DNA from: Muribaculaceae bacterium
GTDB lineage: Bacteria; Bacteroidota; Bacteroidia; Bacteroidales; Muribaculaceae
Direction of reading: 5' to 3'
Length of the DNA: 12,103 nt
Assembly: GCA_016302215.1 (NCBI GenBank)
Contig: JAEDNZ010000050.1
Coordinates: 1-12,103 of the forward strand
The translations under genes were made by a program, and so were the position numbers. The notes beneath the pieces are model-generated. The model worked only from the letters and a program-made list of their open reading frames with translations, was not told the DNA's origin and did not search any database. This document shows positions 7,100 to 12,103 of this stretch, piece by piece (the first letter of the stretch is position 1; every line of letters begins with the position of its first letter).

Positions 7100-9079
7100 T
7101 CAGGCATTCATTGCGCGTAGCAGCTCGTCGTTGTCGCGCGTGCGCTCCATCTGGTCTTTGATAAACTCCATGGCCTCGATAGAGTTGCGGTCAGAGAGGA
7201 AACGCCGCAAAATCCACATGCGGTTGAGCGTCTCCTCGCGCAGCAGCAGGTCATCGCGGCGGGTGCTCGAGGCCATAATGTCAACGGCGGGGAAGATGCG
7301 CTTGTTCGACAGTTTGCGGTCAAGCTGAAGCTCCATATTGCCCGTGCCCTTGAATTCTTCGAAGATCACCTCGTCCATCTTGGAGTTGGTCTCGGTCAGC
7401 GCCGTGGCGATGATGGTGAGCGAGCCGCCTCCCTCGATGTTGCGTGCCGCGCCGAAAAAGCGCTTGGGCTTTTGCAGGGCGTTGGCCTCGACGCCGCCTG
7501 AGAGTATCTTGCCCGACGCAGGCGACACGGTGTTGTAGGCGCGAGCCAGGCGGGTGATGGAGTCAAGGAGTATCACCACATCGTGGCCGCACTCTACCAT
7601 GCGCTTGGCCTTCTCGAGCACGATGCCGGCAATCTTCACATGGCGGTCGGCCGGCTCGTCAAAGGTAGAGGCTATGACCTCGGCATTGACGCTGCGCTGC
7701 ATGTCGGTGACCTCCTCGGGGCGCTCGTCGATGAGCAGTATCATGATGTAGGTCTCGGGGTGGTTCTCGGCTATAGCGTTGGCTATGTCTTTGAGCAATA
7801 GGGTCTTACCAGTCTTGGGTGGTGCTACTATCAGGCCGCGCTGTCCCTTGCCGATGGGGGCGAACATATCCACCACGCGTGTGGAGAGGTTGCAGGTCAT
7901 GTGTCCGCTCGTGAGGTCAAATTTCTCGTCGGGGAAGAGCGGCGTGAGGTTCTCAAACTGCACGCGGTCGCGGATAAAGTCGAGCGAGCGCCCGTTGACG
8001 CGCTGCACACCGGTCAGCGGGAAATATTTCTCACCTATCTGCGGCGGACGTATCGTGGCCTCGACCACATCGCCCGTCTTGAGGCCATATTGGCGTATCT
8101 GCTGCTGTGTCACCATCACGTCATCAGGCGACGGCAGATAGTTGAAGTCGGCTGACCGCAGGAAGCCGTGACCCGCCGGCTCTATCTCGAGCACACCGGT
8201 GGTCTCCAGAAAGTTGGCAAAGTCATAGCGCGGCTCGCGCATCTGCTGCTGTTGCTGCTGGCGATTTTTGCGGTTTTTCTTGCCCTGAAATTGTTGCTGC
8301 TGCGGCGGCAACGGCTGCCCCGGCTCGGTGATGACCACGGGGCCCATCGGGGCGGGCTGAGCGCGGCGCTCATCTTCCTCCTTCTCGTGCTGGCTGCGAG
8401 GGGTGAACTTGCGACCCTCGCTGCGGGGGAAGAATTGGGCAAACTCGCCCGTAGGTCTGAAGTCGCGATGCTGCTTGGGCTGCTGTGGCTGCTGCTCGCC
8501 GCCGTCGGTGGCCGGCTCTTGCGCCGGCTCTGTGGCGGCCTCTGTGGCGCTGTTCTCTGCCGCAACCTCGGGTTGTGGCTGCTGCGGCGCCTCTGCTGCT
8601 GCGGTCGGCTGGGCCTCGGCATTGCTCTCAGAGGGCGCGGCGGCGGTGTCGGGCGCTGCCGGCTCGCCTTCGGCTGCCGGCTCTGCGGCGTTTTTCTTCG
8701 GGCGGCCGCGGCGGCGCTTTTCGGGCTTGTCAGCCTCAGGTGACGGTGCCGTCTCGGCGGCTGCGGTGTCTTTGGGCTCCACGGCAGCGGCGCTTTCGGC
8801 GGAAGCTGCAGCAGTGTCGCTATTTGTCGCGGCGTCGTCTTTCTTCTTGCGGCCGCGCTTTTTTGCCTCGCCGGCCTTGGCTTCGCCCTGACGGCGGTTG
8901 CGTGGCTCTCGCGAGGCCTTCTCGGCGGCCGAGGCGGCGCTGTCTATGGCTTGCTGGTCAAGAATGCGATAAATCAAGTCTTCTTTTTGCGTGATGTCGA
9001 TTTTCTTCAGGCCCATAGCCTCGGCTACGCTGCGCAGCTTGTCATCGCTCATCGCGTTAAGGTCAGAGATGTTGTACAT
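7100..9079 (-). CDS. rho: transcription termination factor Rho with long disordered insert
   Basis: The ATP-driven hexameric RNA translocase ends untranslated transcripts. The start chosen (MYNISDLNAMSDDKLRSVAE) gives 659 residues and begins directly with the Rho N-terminal helical domain (1-45). Upstream in-frame ATGs (9166, 9151) would add a basic tail encoded by the structured leader. Residues about 48-285 are low-complexity (Ala, Glu, Pro, Gln) with basic patches KKRGRKKK, an AT-hook-like RRGRPKK (123-129) and GKKNRKNRQQQQQQ; E. coli Rho (419 residues) lacks this insert. The RNA-binding cold-shock domain follows (about 286-365: GVLEIEPAGHGFLR, DVMVTQQQIRQYGL). Then comes the ATPase core: Walker A APPKTGKT (419-426), DERPEEVTDM (451-460), Walker B VVILLDSITR (501-510), GGGSLTIIATALTET, and GTGNMELQLDR with the arginine finger region. 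xth follows 32 bases downstream. Long leader: see separate entries. Confidence 0.96.
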   Translation of the reverse strand: MYNISDLNAMSDDKLRSVAEAMGLKKIDITQKEDLIYRILDQQAIDSAASAAEKASREPRNRRQGEAKAGEAKKRGRKKKDDAATNSDTAAASAESAAAVEPKDTAAAETAPSPEADKPEKRRRGRPKKNAAEPAAEGEPAAPDTAAAPSESNAEAQPTAAAEAPQQPQPEVAAENSATEAATEPAQEPATDGGEQQPQQPKQHRDFRPTGEFAQFFPRSEGRKFTPRSQHEKEEDERRAQPAPMGPVVITEPGQPLPPQQQQFQGKKNRKNRQQQQQQMREPRYDFANFLETTGVLEIEPAGHGFLRSADFNYLPSPDDVMVTQQQIRQYGLKTGDVVEATIRPPQIGEKYFPLTGVQRVNGRSLDFIRDRVQFENLTPLFPDEKFDLTSGHMTCNLSTRVVDMFAPIGKGQRGLIVAPPKTGKTLLLKDIANAIAENHPETYIMILLIDERPEEVTDMQRSVNAEVIASTFDEPADRHVKIAGIVLEKAKRMVECGHDVVILLDSITRLARAYNTVSPASGKILSGGVEANALQKPKRFFGAARNIEGGGSLTIIATALTETNSKMDEVIFEEFKGTGNMELQLDRKLSNKRIFPAVDIMASSTRRDDLLLREETLNRMWILRRFLSDRNSIEAMEFIKDQMERTRDNDELLRAMNA

Positions 9080-9416
9080 TATATATATTATATTGTATGA
9101 TATTTTCGTTTGGCAGAGAGCGCCTTGCTGCCGCCATCTTTTGGGGCGCATTACCTTTGGGTGCAAGCTCTCTGTCAGTGTATATTTTTTAGCAGGGTGG
9201 TGTGCGGCGTGCTTTTATGGGGCGGCTGAGGAGTGAGGAGGTGGCGCTGCGATGCTCGTGCATATCAATTATACGCTACTGCCGCATCATCAAAAGTGGT
9301 GGCGCACTGAGTGAGAAATGTCGATTTGATGTTAGCATTTAGTCCTTAATTCCACGCCGGGCAATCTTAAGCGTGACGATTACGCCGAATGTATGTGGAG
9401 TGGACTCTTCGTTTTT
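9080..9416 (-). promoter_or_regulatory. long rho leader (about 340 nt), candidate autoregulatory region
   Basis: The transcript from the promoter at 9423-9454 runs about 337 nt before the rho start, unusually long. On the RNA strand, 9260-9191 contains 35 C and 11 G in 70 nt, with many pyrimidine-C dinucleotides (CACCTCCTCACTCCTC), the composition of a Rho utilization site. Two small frames lie inside: ATG at 9338 (20 codons to TAG at 9276) and ATG at 9263 (24 codons to TAA at 9189). The second covers the C-rich tract almost exactly. E. coli rho is known to be controlled by Rho-dependent attenuation in its own leader. The same principle here is my inference. Confidence 0.5.
9114..9174 (-). 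repeat. inverted repeat shortly before the rho start
   Basis: In the RNA, CAGAGAGC (9174-9167) and TTGC (9166-9163) pair with GCAA (9128-9125) and GCTCTCTG (9121-9114), 12 pairs with a 3-base bulge (9122-9124). The 34-nt loop is enclosed, and a small CGCC/GGCG stem is possible in it. The structure ends 34 nt before the rho ATG, and the bases between are almost pure A/T. It may influence ribosome access or act as a pause site. Confidence 0.45.
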
Positions 9417-9422
9417 CTTTCA

Positions 9423-9454
9423 CAAAGATACAACGCTTTACCTTAATAACCAAA
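9423..9454 (-). promoter_or_regulatory. Bacteroidetes housekeeping promoter for rho-xth
   Basis: On the minus strand, TTTG (9454-9451), 20 bases, then TATCTTTG (9430-9423) match the Bacteroidetes sigma consensus fully. The start of transcription should be near 9416. The -33 context (ATAAAATTTGGTT) resembles that of the promoter at 432-463. Confidence 0.8.
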
Positions 9455-9512
9455 TTTTATAGATAAAAGTTGCATTTTTGTGTACAAAATAGGGATAAAT
9501 TAGACGCGTCGT

Positions 9513-9542
9513 GGCGCAATTAGGCGCAATTGGGCGCAAATA
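9513..9542. repeat. three tandem 10-bp repeats upstream of the rho promoter
   Basis: GGCGCAATTA, GGCGCAATTG and GGCGCAAATA follow one another without a gap, sharing GGCGCAA at a 10-base period, about one helical turn. The array lies 59 bases upstream of the -33 box of the rho promoter. The phasing would put three sites on one face of the DNA, as for a regulator binding side by side. No known binding site was recognised. Confidence 0.55.
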
Positions 9543-9733
9543 TCTCTCTGAGCCCCTGCTGTGATGAGTGGCCTGACAGCACGCTTGGAGCCAACAAGAG
9601 CCTGCTACTCCCTCGCTTGGCCGGGAGCGCAGGCTCTTGTCTCCTTATCTACTAATCTACTAATATAATGTGTCGATAGCTATTGTTGTGGCATAGCGTG
9701 TCCGGGTGGTTGTATATCCGGTCACCGGTAGCC
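9543..9733. other. intergenic region between the GH31 gene and the rho promoter
   Basis: There is no coding frame that I can support. It contains the 3' hairpin of the GH31 gene (9594-9640) and a perfect two-copy tandem of ATCTACTA (9647-9662). Otherwise it shows nothing I can interpret. Confidence 0.5.
9594..9640 (-). terminator. hairpin terminator or 3' stabilising structure of the GH31 gene
   Basis: ACAAGAGCCTGC (9594-9605) pairs perfectly with GCAGGCTCTTGT (9629-9640), and the inner CTCCC (9608-9612) pairs with GGGAG (9623-9627), giving 17 pairs with a small internal loop. It starts 94 bases past the stop codon of the GH31 gene. As with the hairpin after xth, no U tract follows on the minus strand. 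Confidence 0.55.
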
Positions 9734-12067
9734 TTACATCGCTACATCGATGGTGGTGGCGATGCTGCACGACGTCTTGGGTGTGGTGATAGTCACGCAG
9801 CGGCCTTGCGCGTCATAGCTCCATGCGGAAGCGTTGACGTTGACGCCATTGATGCTTACTGCTGTCGGGGCCTTTGCCACATCACAGAGCCGCACTGTCC
9901 ATGAGCGTGCCTCGGCGAGGCCTTGGGCGCTGCCCGTGCGGGGTGCTATGCTGATGGTCTCCTTGCCGGCGGCGCTGCTGTGGGTCAATGCCGTGGTGGC
10001 ATACTCGCTGGCATAGTCGCTGTTGTCGCCGCGGTCTTCATATAGCGAAGCGCTGCCATCGGCGCCCGCTACCACATTGAGCACCATGGTGTCGGGTCGC
10101 TCGGTCACATTCATCACGGTGGCCGGGTTGTAGGGTATCAGCGCCCCTTGCTTGAAGAAGTAGGGTATCTGCTCCTGCGTAAACTCAAGAGTGGCTGTAG
10201 AGGGGCCTTCGTAGCAGCTGCCCAACTCCGGGCTCCACCATTTGCCTTCGGGAAACCATATCGTCTTCACTGACGTGCCACCCTCGCCCGCAGCCTCGGT
10301 GATAGGTGCCACAAGGATATCATCGCCAAAGAAGTATTGGCCCTCATAGCTGTAGGCTTCGGCAACTTCGGGATACTCATAGTAGAGAGGGCGGCAGATA
10401 CCAAGGCCGGTATCGTAAGTCTTGCGGGCCATGGTGTAGATGTAGGGGAACAGGTCATAGCGCAATCTTACGGCCTTGTGGAGCGACGGGAAATTGTCAA
10501 ATTTCCAGATGCGGCGCTCGATGCGTGCATCGCAGGTGGCGTGGGTGCGGAAGATTGGCGAGAATACGCCATATTGCAACCATCGCAGCATCAGCTCGCT
10601 GTTGTTGGGCTCGGTATCATCAGAGATGAGGTGGCCGCCAAGGTCGTGTCCCCAATAGGCATAGCCCACATTTGAAGCCGTAGCCGTGAAGTAGGGCTCA
10701 AAGGCAAGTGTGGCAAAGTTGATAAAGGCATCGCCCGAGAAGCCTATCTGGTAGCGGTGGCTGCCAAGGCCGCCCCAGCGGTGAAATATCACGGGGCGTC
10801 GGTCGCTGCGGTGTGCCTTCATGTCTTCGTAGAACACGTGGTTGCACCAGAAGGTCTCGCCAAGGCCGGGCGTCAGCTCGCTGGTGAGGTGCTGCTGCCA
10901 GTCAAGCCACCAGAAATCCACGCCCTCGTTCTCGTGGATGCGTATGACATGGCTGAAAAATGACTTTGTAAAGTCGGCATAGTCCAGGCTCCAGCCTATA
11001 GTGCCGTCGTGGGTGTATTTGTCGCCGAGGTCGGCGCTCATAGCAGCAAAGAATGTGGGCGACTCGTGGCTGTTGATGCCGTCGGCCGGGTGCAGGTTCA
11101 GCGCCGTGTGAAACTTGCGCTCGTGTATCTCGCTCAGCAAGCCCTTGGGGTCGGGTATCAGGTTGGTGTTCCATGACCACCCGGTCCAGCCGCCGATGCC
11201 CTCTGAGAAGCTCTCGGCCTTGCCGTTCCAGTGCCAGTCCATATCGAGAATCATCACATCGGCGGGTATGCGGTTGTCGCGGATATCGTTCATGATTTGG
11301 CGATAGTCATCAGCCGAGTACGATGAATACTTGCTGTACCAGTAGCCGAAGACATAGTCCGGCGGCAGCGCTACCTTGCCGGCCAGGCGCGTAAAGTCAT
11401 AGATGGCCCCCTTGTAGTCGTGGCCGTAGCCTAAGAAATAGAGGTCGGTGGCATGCGCGTCATGGCGTGGTGCCCACCAGTCATAGCCCACGGTGTCGTT
11501 GGCCTCCAGCGCAAACGAGTGGCTGCCGTCGGCGCGCGTTGCTGCCCACGAGTCATCGATGACAGCCCAGCCCGAGCGCGATATCAGACCGTCCTCCATC
11601 TCGGCGCGGCGGCTGTCGCCGTTGCAGCCGTCGAGGGTGCGGCATGTGCCTTTGAGATTGTAGGGGTCGGGCTTGCCGGGATACCACAGCACTGACTTGC
11701 CGTCAACGGTCATATTTATCGTCAGGTTGGCCGGCGATGCCGGCACGGTGCGCGGGTCATAGCCCTTGCGGTATTTGAGCTTCAGCTCCGAGGTGGTGAT
11801 GTACAGGTATTCGGCGTCCTCGTTGGTGACGTAGTCGGCTACCGTGCCCATGTCGCGGTTTTGAATGGCAAAGGTGGCGCGGTCCTCAAAGACACCCTTG
11901 TCGCTGTACTCGATGCGTATCATACGCGGTGTGAGCACCGTGAAGCGTGCGTTGCCCGAGGTGACGATGGCGCTCGCCGGCGCTTGCGGATTGGAGGCGC
12001 TGAGGCCCGCTGCCGACATTGTCAGTAGCAATGTCGCTGCAAAAAATCTTGGCATTTTGATTTTCAT
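9734..12067 (-). CDS. secreted glycoside hydrolase family 31 enzyme (alpha-glucosidase/alpha-xylosidase-like)
   Basis: The 777-residue protein carries a signal peptide (about 1-24, LLLTMSAAGLSAS) and should act in the periplasm or at the cell surface, removing alpha-linked sugars with retention of configuration. Residues about 30-200 form the N-terminal beta-sandwich of GH31 enzymes. Residues about 235-560 form the TIM barrel, starting with LPPDYVFGYWYSKYSSY and including ADVMILDMDWHW. Asp389 in FWWLDWQQ is the predicted nucleophile and Asp446 in IGFSGD the acid/base, followed by YWGHDLGGH. Beta domains follow (GDDILVAPIT, 581-590), and residues about 660-760 look like a DUF5110-type C-terminal domain (SLYEDRGDN). 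The nucleophile context WLDWQQ differs from the common WnDmNE of classical alpha-glucosidases, so the substrate cannot be assigned. The gene ends before a hairpin, its promoter lies outside the window, and no SusC/SusD partners are visible here. Confidence 0.93.
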   Translation of the reverse strand: MKIKMPRFFAATLLLTMSAAGLSASNPQAPASAIVTSGNARFTVLTPRMIRIEYSDKGVFEDRATFAIQNRDMGTVADYVTNEDAEYLYITTSELKLKYRKGYDPRTVPASPANLTINMTVDGKSVLWYPGKPDPYNLKGTCRTLDGCNGDSRRAEMEDGLISRSGWAVIDDSWAATRADGSHSFALEANDTVGYDWWAPRHDAHATDLYFLGYGHDYKGAIYDFTRLAGKVALPPDYVFGYWYSKYSSYSADDYRQIMNDIRDNRIPADVMILDMDWHWNGKAESFSEGIGGWTGWSWNTNLIPDPKGLLSEIHERKFHTALNLHPADGINSHESPTFFAAMSADLGDKYTHDGTIGWSLDYADFTKSFFSHVIRIHENEGVDFWWLDWQQHLTSELTPGLGETFWCNHVFYEDMKAHRSDRRPVIFHRWGGLGSHRYQIGFSGDAFINFATLAFEPYFTATASNVGYAYWGHDLGGHLISDDTEPNNSELMLRWLQYGVFSPIFRTHATCDARIERRIWKFDNFPSLHKAVRLRYDLFPYIYTMARKTYDTGLGICRPLYYEYPEVAEAYSYEGQYFFGDDILVAPITEAAGEGGTSVKTIWFPEGKWWSPELGSCYEGPSTATLEFTQEQIPYFFKQGALIPYNPATVMNVTERPDTMVLNVVAGADGSASLYEDRGDNSDYASEYATTALTHSSAAGKETISIAPRTGSAQGLAEARSWTVRLCDVAKAPTAVSINGVNVNASAWSYDAQGRCVTITTPKTSCSIATTIDVAM

Positions 12068-12103
12068 GGCGTGTGTAGTGTATGTGTAGTATGTTTTTAT
12101 TCT
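12068..12103 (-). other. partial 5' leader of the GH31 gene
   Basis: The 36 bases before the start codon are rich in A and C on the coding strand (repeated ACTACACA-like units) and lack a Shine-Dalgarno sequence, which is normal for Bacteroidetes. No promoter is visible; it must lie further right. Confidence 0.4.

Noticed and set aside
8168..8994. Long plus-strand frames (up to 191 codons) opposite rho
   Set aside because: They are products of the GC-rich, low-complexity insert of rho read backwards, and consist almost only of Leu, Arg, Ala, Gly and Ser.
9080..9166. N-terminal extension of Rho from ATG 9166 or 9151
   Set aside because: The extension is encoded by the structured leader and lacks the Rho N-terminal domain pattern, which starts cleanly at 9079.
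1..12103. CRISPR arrays, insertion sequences, tRNA or rRNA genes
   Set aside because: I saw no spaced direct repeats, transposase genes, terminal inverted repeats with target duplication, or tRNA/rRNA signatures.

Overview
The window looks like chromosomal DNA of a Bacteroidales bacterium, perhaps of the Muribaculaceae/Prevotella type. Four things point there: promoters of the Bacteroidetes form (TTTG, about 20 bases, TAnnTTTG); a transcription terminator factor Rho with a very long low-complexity insert; secreted proteins ending in type A sorting domains of the type IX secretion system (T9SS); and a secreted GH31 glycosidase. The family assignment is a guess; the order is fairly secure. Every protein gene I accept lies on the minus strand, so the window reads from right to left.

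Right to left: (1) 12067-9734, a secreted GH31 glycoside hydrolase, followed by a strong 3' hairpin. (2) 9454-6251, the rho-xth unit: a textbook promoter, a leader of about 340 nt that is C-rich and carries two tiny ORFs and a hairpin, then rho, then the AP endonuclease/exonuclease III gene xth 32 bases later, closed by a 19-bp perfect hairpin. Three tandem 10-bp repeats lie just upstream of the promoter. (3) 6185-570, a tightly packed three-gene unit (6-base gap, then an ATGA overlap) encoding three related exported proteins, closed by a hairpin plus U tract. (4) 463-177, a second textbook promoter that drives a non-coding, apparently structured transcript of about 250 nt ending in a hairpin with seven U. 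The leftmost ~170 bases are unresolved.

The most interesting part is the three-gene unit. The first two proteins look like secreted metallopeptidases whose zinc motif has decayed: HExxH has become RExxR in the first and RAxxV in the second. Both carry an Ig-like module before the sorting domain. The third protein has lost the peptidase part and carries that module twice. I read this as a family of catalytically dead, surface-exported proteins that may act as binding proteins or adhesins. Also worth attention are the long, rut-like leader of rho, which suggests autogenous control, and the structured RNA at the left end.

The rho-xth part is housekeeping (transcription termination and base excision repair). 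The GH31 enzyme and the exported trio fit a gut glycan-using lifestyle, but no link between the trio and the glycosidase can be shown here.
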